In this document: positions 44,802 to 53,300 of the stretch, piece by piece
How positions within the stretch are numbered: the stretch's first letter is position 1
Layout: every line of letters begins with the position of its first letter
DNA from: Bacteroidales bacterium
GTDB taxonomy: Bacteria > Bacteroidota > Bacteroidia > Bacteroidales > GCA-2748055
Assembly (NCBI GenBank): GCA_023138875.1
Contig: JAGLOO010000022.1
Location: 21,452-85,451 of the forward strand
DNA length: 64,000 bases
Direction: 5' to 3'
Made by a program: the position numbers and the translations under genes
The notes under the pieces: model-generated
Told to the model about the DNA's origin: nothing
The model's database searches: none
The model's input: only the letters and a program-made list of their open reading frames with translations

Positions 44802-45677
44802 TCATGCTTGTTTCAGATAAAAGGGATCCTTTTTTATAAAGTGCCGGGAAAACGGATCCAGGATTGACTCATGTACACCCAGGATAAGGGTTCCATTGTC
44901 ATTCAAATTCTCATGGAATAAGTCAAACACCCTGTTTTGCAATTCGTAATTGAAATAAATGATCACATTTCTGCAAACGATCAGATCGAATTTAACCAAA
45001 AAGAGGTTAGGATCTTTCACCAGGTCCAGTTTCTTATACACCGGTTTTGTGCGGAGGTAATCCTTCATCTGGATCGCATCGCGGATCTCATCTATGCTAA
45101 AATATTTTTTCCAGTGTTTTTTATGTTTCAATGAAGATGTGCCCGAACCGTTCAGCAGCACGCGATCAAAATTCTCGAGGTAGCTCTGGTTGAAATGATA
45201 TTTGTACTTTCCCTCCCTGGCGGTTGCGATCACATCCGGATTGATATCGCTTCCATAGATGTGGGTTTTCTCCAGCATCCCAAGGTCTTCAAGCAACATC
45301 ATCATCGAGTAGATTTCCTGGCCTGTAGAGCACCCCGGATGCCAGATGTGGATGGATGGTTTATTCCTGAATGCGGGGAGCAATTCAGTTTTGATTTTTT
45401 TCCAAATGTCCGGATCCCTGAATAATTCAGTGGTATGAACAGTAAGCTTTTTGACAATAATTTCAAGGAAATCCGGGTCAGCCCTTAGCCTCTGGGTCAG
45501 TCCATCCATTTCCATATCAAACTCCAGCAGGATCTTGGTGAGACGGCGACGGAGTGAGGTGAGTGAATACCCGGTAAAGTCATAATCCGAATGATTACGG
45601 ATGGTTTCCTGAAAGCTGCGTATATCCTTTTCGACGACCTCCATAGGGTGGTTAAGCGGCTGCTGCACTATGTTCAT
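44802..45677 (-). CDS. CheR-type protein-glutamate methyltransferase
   Basis: A 291-residue CheR-family SAM-dependent methyltransferase. The SAM loop is HPGCSTGQEIYS at 113-124 (canonical CSTGEEPYS, here with Gln for the first Glu and Ile for Pro). The TTELFRDP and CRNVIIYF motifs are conserved. No chemoreceptor, CheB, CheA or CheW gene is nearby; the gene instead heads the Sia/ABC operon, 10 bp before the HAMP sensor. The substrate is inferred to be that sensor. Confidence 0.85.
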   Translation of the reverse strand: MNIVQQPLNHPMEVVEKDIRSFQETIRNHSDYDFTGYSLTSLRRRLTKILLEFDMEMDGLTQRLRADPDFLEIIVKKLTVHTTELFRDPDIWKKIKTELLPAFRNKPSIHIWHPGCSTGQEIYSMMMLLEDLGMLEKTHIYGSDINPDVIATAREGKYKYHFNQSYLENFDRVLLNGSGTSSLKHKKHWKKYFSIDEIRDAIQMKDYLRTKPVYKKLDLVKDPNLFLVKFDLIVCRNVIIYFNYELQNRVFDLFHENLNDNGTLILGVHESILDPFSRHFIKKDPFYLKQA

Positions 45678-45761
45678 GTAAATCTAACGAATTAATAATT
45701 ACCTTCAAATTTGGATAAAATCCTTTTGTAGTTATCTTTGAAAGACACAACCAATCATACA

Positions 45762-46448
45762 ATGACCTTCGGTATTCTCATATTTCCCGGAGCCCATGGT
45801 GACAAAGATCTGACCAGGGTACTTGTGGATATTTATGGAAAGAAGGTCAGACCTGTCTGGAACCGTGAGACCAACCTGAATGGTATAGATGTCCTCTTTA
45901 TTCCAGGTGGCGTCCCCTGTAAAGGTTCTTCCAACTCCTCAAAGTGCATCAAGGACTCACCGGTGATTGAACCAATGATGGAATATGCTGACCGGGGAAA
46001 AAATATTATCGGTATCGGCAATGGATTCAGGGTACTGTGTGAAACGGGACTGGTCCCGGGTACGTTAAGAATGAACAAGGCGCAGCGTTTTATTTGCCGG
46101 AGCACCTTTATCAAACCCGACAACGACTATACGGCGGTTACCAGTAAGCTCTCCAACAACGAAGCATACCGCATTCCAATAGCCACTGGATATGGCAGGT
46201 ATACGGCAAAGGAGGAGATATTGGTTCAGATGCGGCACCAGGAGCAGATACTGTTCCGTTATTGCGACGAGTTTGCAAGGATCTCAGAAGAGATCAATGT
46301 TACCGGTTCGGTAGACAATATTGCCGGTGTATGCAATGAAAAAAAGAATGTCTTCGGAATGATCCCCCAGCCAGAACGGGCGGTGTTTCCATATGGCAGG
46401 AATACGGACGGACAGATCATCTTTGATTCCCTGATGGAGTATCTTTAA
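45762..46448 (+). CDS. PurQ-like class I glutamine amidotransferase homologue lacking its catalytic residues
   Basis: A 228-residue homologue of the PurQ subunit of FGAM synthase (FGILIFPGAHGD start, GNGFRVLCETGLVPGTL, DNIAGVCNEKKNVFGMIPQPERAVFP). The nucleophile position of the GxCNGF motif is Gly86 instead of Cys, the PGGFSYGD-type loop reads PGGVPCKG, and the catalytic His of MPHPER is Gln. It should therefore be unable to hydrolyse glutamine. The start is the ATG at 45762; a TTG at 45738 also keeps the frame open. It is divergent from the CheR gene. It may be a binding or regulatory protein; no PurL partner is nearby. Confidence 0.75.
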   Translation: MTFGILIFPGAHGDKDLTRVLVDIYGKKVRPVWNRETNLNGIDVLFIPGGVPCKGSSNSSKCIKDSPVIEPMMEYADRGKNIIGIGNGFRVLCETGLVPGTLRMNKAQRFICRSTFIKPDNDYTAVTSKLSNNEAYRIPIATGYGRYTAKEEILVQMRHQEQILFRYCDEFARISEEINVTGSVDNIAGVCNEKKNVFGMIPQPERAVFPYGRNTDGQIIFDSLMEYL

Positions 46449-46465
46449 ATTCTTTGCAGGAACGA

Positions 46466-47119
46466 TTATTCCCCGGGTGTATCCTTCAGGCGGAATGAGT
46501 TCCTTCCTTCGTTGAACCACATCTCAACCACATCAAACCGGACCAGCTTTGTCATGAGGGAAACCAGTTCATTTCTTCGGAAACCGGTATCACGCTGGAT
46601 CTTTGAGAGCGAAGCATCGGGTTCTTTCTCAAGGTATCCCAACAGGATCTCCTCATGGCGTGTGAATTTCAGCAGTTTGCCACGCGTTCTTTTCTCGTCC
46701 TTCCATACCTCCAGTTGAATAATGTTTGCAAGAATGTTCTGATCGGCCACCCTTACATAGGCCATCCACCGGTTCTCCTCATCCCGGGCATATACAGGTT
46801 TTTTAGTCGCAGGAGGGATGTAGATATCAAGGACGTTTTTCCCTTCAATGGAATGGTTCCGGCTTGTAAATTTTATTTCCGGTTTGCAATAGAGCGATGC
46901 CGCCGATTCAACCATGTAAAACTCCTCTTCCGACCGAACACCACTGATACGTCCATTGTCCTTTACCCCGATCAGGAGCCTTCCTCCGTCAGTATTGGAA
47001 AAGGCTGAGAGGGTTCTGGCGATTTTGCGGGCATCATTGATCTCGAATTTAAAATCGAGCTTCTGGTGTTCTCCCTCAGCGATCAGGGACCTTAAGTATT
47101 TTTGATCCGACGATTCCAT
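46466..47119 (-). CDS. AlbA_2 (Schlafen-like) domain protein
   Basis: A 217-residue protein. The N-terminal 130 residues have the AlbA_2/Schlafen pattern: EGEHQKLDFKFEI, then AFSNTDGGRLLIGVKDNGRISGV. Residues about 150-210 resemble a winged helix (SKIQRDTGFRRNELVSLMTKLV). Such proteins are nucleic-acid binders often described as transcriptional regulators; the actual role is not known. It converges on the PurQ-like gene with 17 bp between. Confidence 0.75.
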   Translation of the reverse strand: MESSDQKYLRSLIAEGEHQKLDFKFEINDARKIARTLSAFSNTDGGRLLIGVKDNGRISGVRSEEEFYMVESAASLYCKPEIKFTSRNHSIEGKNVLDIYIPPATKKPVYARDEENRWMAYVRVADQNILANIIQLEVWKDEKRTRGKLLKFTRHEEILLGYLEKEPDASLSKIQRDTGFRRNELVSLMTKLVRFDVVEMWFNEGRNSFRLKDTPGE

Positions 47120-47129
47120 ATATTTCGTT

Positions 47130-48125
47130 TCATTCCTCCAGGAATGGCAGGAGCCTGGGCCCGCCTGTGGCCACCACCCGGGGAGGCCGGGGATTCAGTT
47201 GCTCTCCATTGAGGATTTTCTCAAAAAGGGGAAGGAAATTGCGTGCCATGTGGATGGATGCGAAATTGTCGCAGATGTATTCGTGGCACTTTTTCCGGTC
47301 ATACCCGTCCAGGTGTTCCAGGGCACTTACCAGTTCTGATTTTTTGTTGGAAAGAAAACCAAATTCGGGGGTAACGATATCGGGCAGCGCACCGTAGGGG
47401 GTGCCGAAAACCGGACAACCGAAATAGAGACTTTCCAACACAGCCAGACCCATAGGTTCATGCCATCTCACGGGAAACAACAGGGCCCGGGAACCATTGA
47501 TGAGCCGGTTTTTCCTGTCACCATCCACCATACCCTCAAACCTCACCCTGGGACTCAGTGTAATACGCAGGCCCATTTTCAGGTTTATCCTGTATCCGCC
47601 CAGTACCCGCAGTGGCATGCCTGCTTCTCTTGCAATGCTGATGCAGCCTTTCAGGTTTTTCACCTTCCAGGCGGCCTTGCCCAGAAAATGAACGTATTTT
47701 CGCTCCACATCGAAACGCGGTTTGCCATACTCTTCCAGACCCAGTCCGTTGTTAACAAAGACCTCACTACCAAACCTGGCAGCATGGTCGCGGGAGAGAA
47801 AGGTGGTATTGATGTCAAAATCCCTGTCAATGGTAGAGTTCCCATGCCGTGTGATCATATAGGGTTTGGGAAGCGGTTCCCAAACCGGGATGTGGGAGTG
47901 GACCAGGTCCACCGACTCCGGGATCTGCCCTGCCAGGGGACGATCGGGATCATAGGCGATCACTTCTGCAAAATCACAGGCAGATCCTGCGGCGACCAAC
48001 ATGGAGACCCGGTGTCCCATCTTCACCAGTTCTTTCCCCAGGTACCATACAACCCTGCTGGTTCCCCCGTATTTTGGAGTGGGGATTTTCCCATTGTAAA
48101 CAAGCAGTATGTGAAGGGACTCCAT
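47130..48125 (-). CDS. Glycosyltransferase, GT4 family
   Basis: A 331-residue GT-B glycosyltransferase. The acceptor-side loop is GGTSRVVWYLGKEL (residues about 20-33) and the donor-binding EX7E motif is EPMGLAVLE (about 223-231), both typical of GT4 enzymes that retain the anomeric configuration. The enzyme probably acts at the cytosolic face in glycolipid or glycan synthesis. It is 2 bp from the TrmJ-like gene and 10 bp from the AlbA_2 gene. Sugar and acceptor are unknown. Confidence 0.85.
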   Translation of the reverse strand: MESLHILLVYNGKIPTPKYGGTSRVVWYLGKELVKMGHRVSMLVAAGSACDFAEVIAYDPDRPLAGQIPESVDLVHSHIPVWEPLPKPYMITRHGNSTIDRDFDINTTFLSRDHAARFGSEVFVNNGLGLEEYGKPRFDVERKYVHFLGKAAWKVKNLKGCISIAREAGMPLRVLGGYRINLKMGLRITLSPRVRFEGMVDGDRKNRLINGSRALLFPVRWHEPMGLAVLESLYFGCPVFGTPYGALPDIVTPEFGFLSNKKSELVSALEHLDGYDRKKCHEYICDNFASIHMARNFLPLFEKILNGEQLNPRPPRVVATGGPRLLPFLEE

Positions 48126-48127
48126 AA

Positions 48128-48811
48128 TCAGTTTGTTTTATTGATTCGCTTGATCACCGAAAGAAACAGGGGGATGTCATTGGCTCCCACTGTTGCCATT
48201 CTTTCCATGATGCGGTGGAACAGGGGATTTCCTTCCGGGATACCGGAATCGGCCAGCAGCCGCTGTGCCTGGATCTTCAGTTCTCCCCAGCCTTCTCCTG
48301 ACTTGGAGAGGGTTTGTCCGGGTTTCTCCAGCTGGTTCAGGGGTGAGAGCTCGTAGGCTGTGATCATTACGGCCTGTGCCAGGTTCAGGGAGGGGTATCC
48401 ACCTGCCATGGGGATACTTATGGCCAGATCTGACTGAAGGATCAGCTGGTTGGGCAGTCCGCTTTCTTCAGTCCCGAAAAGAATCCCGACTTTCTCCAGA
48501 AGGGCTGTTTTATTCTCAAGGAATTGTCCGAACTCCCTGGTGGAATAGTAGTCGTGTTTGGCACTCCTTTCTTTTGCCGTGGTGCAGACCACCAGGTCCA
48601 GGTCAGATGTGGCTTCGTTGAAACTGTCAAACACAATGGCCGATTCAAGGATATCATGGGAGCCATGGGCCAGCATCCGGGCTTCTTCATTGAGGTGGTT
48701 GCATGGACCGATCAGCCTCAGGTGACTGAATCCCATGGTCTTAATGGCCCTTGCAGCAGCCCCCACATTTTCAGGTACAGCCGGTTTATATAGAATGAAG
48801 TGTATTTCCAA
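48128..48811 (-). CDS. TrmJ-like tRNA 2'-O-methyltransferase (SPOUT)
   Basis: A protein of about 227 residues of the TrmH/TrmJ SPOUT class. The three motifs are NVGAAARAIKTMG, FGTEESGLPN and LNLAQAVMITAYEL, the last two building the SAM-binding knot. TrmJ methylates the ribose at position 32 of several tRNAs. The start is uncertain: TTG at 48811 gives the natural EIHFILYKP beginning, and a TTG at 48835 also stays in frame. No ATG is suitable. Confidence 0.85.
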   Translation of the reverse strand: MEIHFILYKPAVPENVGAAARAIKTMGFSHLRLIGPCNHLNEEARMLAHGSHDILESAIVFDSFNEATSDLDLVVCTTAKERSAKHDYYSTREFGQFLENKTALLEKVGILFGTEESGLPNQLILQSDLAISIPMAGGYPSLNLAQAVMITAYELSPLNQLEKPGQTLSKSGEGWGELKIQAQRLLADSGIPEGNPLFHRIMERMATVGANDIPLFLSVIKRINKTN

Positions 48812-48855
48812 AAGAGAATTTCTTGGTAAGCACAATATTACAAAAAATCGACTGA

Positions 48856-49371
48856 CTAAAGTTTTTCCAGCTGCCTGATGATCCGCATGCCCCTCGATTT
48901 GAATCCCACGCTGTTATTGCCCACCTGGTCCTCGATCACCGTCACCAGTTCATCTTTCAGTTCAGGGTAAATGAGGACATGGTTGTAAATGATCTGCATG
49001 GCATGGACCTTAACGGCAACCGGGTAAAGTTCAGATACCATATAGTTGAAACTGAGGTCGATCAGCATACCCTGGTCTTCTTCGGGTATCTCATACCGGC
49101 AGAGCAGCCTCAACAGGCTGCGGATTGTGCCGGTGGAAGAGATATCCGGAAGTTTTTGAATAATCTGCGAGATGAAGTTCAGTGTAATTTCCGGATACAG
49201 CTCTGCGCTTCCATCCAGGATCCATCCGGCCCTCCATGCCAGGGGGTCCTTTTCAAACAGAGCCAGGTCAAGGAGTGATTTAAACTTCTCTTCAGAATTG
49301 CCCACCTCCCGGATGTACAACTCTTTTTCAAATCCTGAAGGGAAGTTTGTGAGCAATGACCTAAAGTCCAT
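48856..49371 (-). CDS. Hypothetical alpha-helical protein, 171 aa
   Basis: Not recognised. The protein is all-helical with repeats of about 35-40 residues suggestive of HEAT-like units (LAWRAGWILDGSAEL, VAVKVHAMQIIYNHVL, SVGFKSRGMRIIRQLEKL). There is no signal peptide and no catalytic motif. Its start overlaps the stop of the DUF4412 gene by one base, so they are translated in series. A protein-protein scaffold role is a guess. Confidence 0.6.
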   Translation of the reverse strand: MDFRSLLTNFPSGFEKELYIREVGNSEEKFKSLLDLALFEKDPLAWRAGWILDGSAELYPEITLNFISQIIQKLPDISSTGTIRSLLRLLCRYEIPEEDQGMLIDLSFNYMVSELYPVAVKVHAMQIIYNHVLIYPELKDELVTVIEDQVGNNSVGFKSRGMRIIRQLEKL

Positions 49372-50243
49372 TATTCTTCCGAAGGCTGCGCCATGGACAT
49401 CACTGCGTAACTCGTGGTGGAGATATTGTGGGAATGGTTCAGATCGATTTTGGTGACCTGCATCACCACCCTGTCACCATCTTCTTTGTCCAGGGTACTA
49501 TACTCCAGTACCATCCCATCCATATAAGCAGCATGATAAAAGGCAGCACCGAAGGTCTGCTGGTTGTTCAGCATCTCTCTACGAACCTGTTTTCCCAGTT
49601 TTTCTGACACCCACATGCGTGCTTCAGTGGCTTCATCCTCAATCAGGTATTCGTCACATGAATATCCCAGGATGGTTTTTGACTTGCCGGTTTTATAAGC
49701 TTCATAAGGTTTGGTGTTCGATTCTTCGGCATATTCTTCTGTTCTTTCTGCGAGGGCCTCCTTGTCAATACCCATGGCAAATCCGGTCTTTTCACCGTCA
49801 TTGTCAGACAGAATAAGCATGGCACTGTTTTTATCATCAAAGATGATGGTGGAACGGTTGTCATTGTCAGAAAAGACCATGGCATAATCCACTGCTTCAC
49901 TGTTGATGTATGAATCATAAATCACTTTATCCTTCAGTTTCCCCTTTTTATTGTAATCGGAAACTTCCATCTGGATATAGGCATCAAAGTTATAATCGGA
50001 TTCATAGTCCACATTGCCTGAAAGTCCGAATGCATCCATATAGACGTGAGTCATGGTGGTGTTGGGATGTTTGTCGGGTTCTTCACCCGCTTCCACCGCC
50101 CTGACGCTGTCTTTTTTGGCCTGTGCTTTCAGGTTGTCCTCAAAGATCTTTTTCTTCATCATGGACCTGATGCTCTGAGCATTTGTATCCTGGAAGGATA
50201 TGATAAAACCCAGCATGGATAATAAGATTACAAATCGTTTCAT
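49371..50243 (-). CDS. Exported DUF4412-like protein
   Basis: A 290-residue periplasmic protein with a signal peptide (MKRFVILLSMLGFIISFQDTNAQS). The body is beta-rich with the pattern KTILGYSCDEYLIEDEATEARMWVSEKLG, as in the DUF4412 family of Bacteroidota periplasmic proteins. The start is the ATG at 50243; residues upstream in the open frame precede the signal peptide. Function unknown. It is co-transcribed with the small helical protein that follows. Confidence 0.75.
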   Translation of the reverse strand: MKRFVILLSMLGFIISFQDTNAQSIRSMMKKKIFEDNLKAQAKKDSVRAVEAGEEPDKHPNTTMTHVYMDAFGLSGNVDYESDYNFDAYIQMEVSDYNKKGKLKDKVIYDSYINSEAVDYAMVFSDNDNRSTIIFDDKNSAMLILSDNDGEKTGFAMGIDKEALAERTEEYAEESNTKPYEAYKTGKSKTILGYSCDEYLIEDEATEARMWVSEKLGKQVRREMLNNQQTFGAAFYHAAYMDGMVLEYSTLDKEDGDRVVMQVTKIDLNHSHNISTTSYAVMSMAQPSEE

Positions 50244-50336
50244 GATATTATGTTTTAAAGTTCGATTCGACAACATGCAATTTACTAACTATTATAATCC
50301 GAAATTCTGAATTTGATTTGGATTTTGACCATTGTT

Positions 50337-53300
50337 TCAAATCTGTATACTAAAAACCGGGGAATTGGTTATCTCCATCAATCCTTTCTGTTCTGCATAC
50401 TGGTAAGCCTGGTGCATGAATGCTTGCAGCCTGATTTCTATGGATGCATCTTCCTGGCCGTCATATGCAATGCTTACATACGGGATGTTGCCTTTGTCCT
50501 TCCTTAACTGGTCTGAAACGGCTGTGACCAGCGTACCGGGCATGCAGGTAAAAGGAAGAATATTGGCGATCCCCGAGATCCCCTTGTCAACCAGGATGGC
50601 TGAAGTTCCCAGGTTCAGGGCCGGATCCCCATCATAATGGCGGTGTACATAGGGACCACATGCATTTAGCATGTCTTTGACAGTCACTTCTTTGTCCTCA
50701 TCGAACAATCCGTGAAAGACCTTTGTGATCTTTTTGGCTGAGGCTTCCTGGGAGAACTCCTGGATCTTTGACTTGATAATCCCCTTGAAATCACCTTTCC
50801 ATTTGCTGTCGCGTGTATATCGAATGGTGGAATATGAGAGCCATTCGGCAAAGGGAGCGATCCAGGTTTCGGCGCCAAATTTCTCCAGTCTTTCCACAAG
50901 GTGACCGCTGCAGAATGCGTTGTCGCGCATAAAGATTTCTCCCACAATGGCGATTACCGGTTTGCGCTTTCCGTTAGATAATGGGATCTGTGTAAATGAA
51001 TAAGCAATCTTTGCCAGGGCATCGGTCAGATTACCGCCTCCATTCTCCATGCAGCTCATGAGGTTGGCCAGGGCCTGCTGGTACACCTTTTCAGTGTTAC
51101 CCGGCATCAGTTCATAAGGTTTTCGTTCCTGTTTCAGTTTGCGGATCATATCCATGGCCACAAATCCCTTCCAAACATTGAAGCGGAATTTAGTTCCATG
51201 TCCGGCTGAAATATCTTCATAGGAACTGTCATTGCTGGGTGCAATGATCTCTGTCTTCTCAAAGCCGAGTCTGTCAAACAGCACCCGTTGGAAACGGTTG
51301 TACTGGCCGAACCTGCAGGGGCCATTGTGGTCGGGCATAAAAAAGCTCACCTTTGCCGGATCTACACCGGGCTCCATCAGTTTTTTCAGGAAGCTGCCTG
51401 TGGTACAGATCATGGGGAAACACTCCCTGGCCGAAGTATACTTCCTGGCCAGGTCCAGGTCTTCCTGGGTCTGCATGGGCAGCGATTCGGAATTGATCCC
51501 AAAGCTCCTGCAAACGGCCGCAATCACATGGGATGCATCATTCATGTAGGGAAAATAGAGTATCCGGTCCTTCATGGGAGAGGAGGTCATCATTCCCGGA
51601 GTATACACTTGTTTCTTCTTTTCACTGGCTATCCTGGAACCTTTAAGGCTGTCGAGGAATGCTTCATAACGGGTGATCATCCCGGCGTCGGCACTGTGCT
51701 CATCAATTTCGATCTCCATGTAAGGTTTTCCGGCCATTTCTTCGTGCACAAAATGCGCCAGGAATGAATCGGGACCACACCTGAAGTTGCCCATATAGAT
51801 ACCATGCAGGCGGTCGTCCCGGGCAATGATCCTGGAAGCAGCAAGAATGCGCTGACCGTTGGGCCAGTACATCTTGTTGTAATCCTTTGTGATGAATTCC
51901 TCTGCCAGGGGCAGGTAGTCCATGGGGATAGGCAGCACATCCAGGTTGATGAGTTTTTCTACCATGCTAAGGTTGAGCGCGGGATCACCCGTATTGTAGG
52001 GACGGCCAATCACCACCAGGCACTCTCTGTTTTCGGGCAGGTTCGCAATCACTTCTTGTCCGCGTTTTTTCACGCGTTCCTCAAACCGTGTCTGCTTCAC
52101 ATCTGCCTTCTTCATGGCATCTGTAATCTGCTTCCTGCTGATCCTGAATTTCTTTCCGAAGTAATTGTTCAATTCATTTTCAACCACCTTTCCATAGTAG
52201 CGGAAATTCAGGGTGGGGGTAAGCAATTTATCCCGCTTGTTTTCGGGCAGCGAAGCTTTCACCATAAAGGGGACAGTTTGCACCCACGGACAATTGTAGT
52301 TGGCGGTGGGATTGTCCTTGTCAGCCCTGTTATTGATCATAAAAGGTGTAAAGACATAATCCACATCGCCTTCCAGCATTTCATAGATGTGTCCGTGCAT
52401 TACCTCAATCGGAAAGCAGGTTTCTGCCACAATCAGGCTCAGCGATTTTTTAATGGTCTGGTTATTGGTCTCCTCAGAAATCGCAACGTTGAACCCCAGT
52501 TCTTTGAAAAAGGTACTCCAGTATGGAAATTGCTGGAAGTATATCATCAATCCCCTGGGGATCCCAATGGTTGTCTTTTCCGGATCAATTTCAGGCTGAT
52601 ACCCGTCCATCAGTATTTCTAAGCGCTCCTCAAAATAGTTCGGGATTCCCTCTCCTTTTCCTTTTCGTTCATCAAGTTCATACTTTTCACACCTTCCGCC
52701 ATAATAGAGGGGTTTTTTCTCCCCTTCGATCCTTACCCGCCTGATCTCGCACTGGTTGGAACAGGCTTTGCAGGTAAATATGTCTACCTTATACGGGATC
52801 TTACTGATATCAAAACCCTTGAATCGGGTTTGCAGGTTATTTTCTTTTACGTGATCCCGGGCCAGCATGGCTGCACCAATGGCACCGGTTACATCAAAAT
52901 GTGGTGGAATATGGATCTTCTTCCCGGTTACCTTTTCAAAAGCGGCTACAACAGCTTTGTTGTTGGTGACCCCTCCCTGGAACAGGATGTGGTTTCCAAT
53001 CCGTTTCTTTCGTACCACCTTCTGGATGTAGTTATGTACAATGGAGTATGCGAGTCCGCCCACCAGGTTATCCTTTTCCACCCCTCTTTGCTGGAAGGCG
53101 TTGAGGTCCGATTCCATAAAGACTGTACAGCGATCCCCAAGGCCTGCCGGTTTATCTGCTCTCAGGGCCATCGCACCAAATTCCCCGATGATATTAATAT
53201 CCAGTTTTTCCGATTGCTCTTCAAGGAATGATCCGGTTCCGGCGGCACACACCTTGTTCATTTCAAAATCAACCACCACACCGTTATCAATACTGATGAA

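Noticed and set aside
45738..45761. TTG start of the PurQ-like gene
   Set aside because: The ATG at 45762 begins the FGILIFPG strand where PurQ proteins start; the extra eight residues have no family support.
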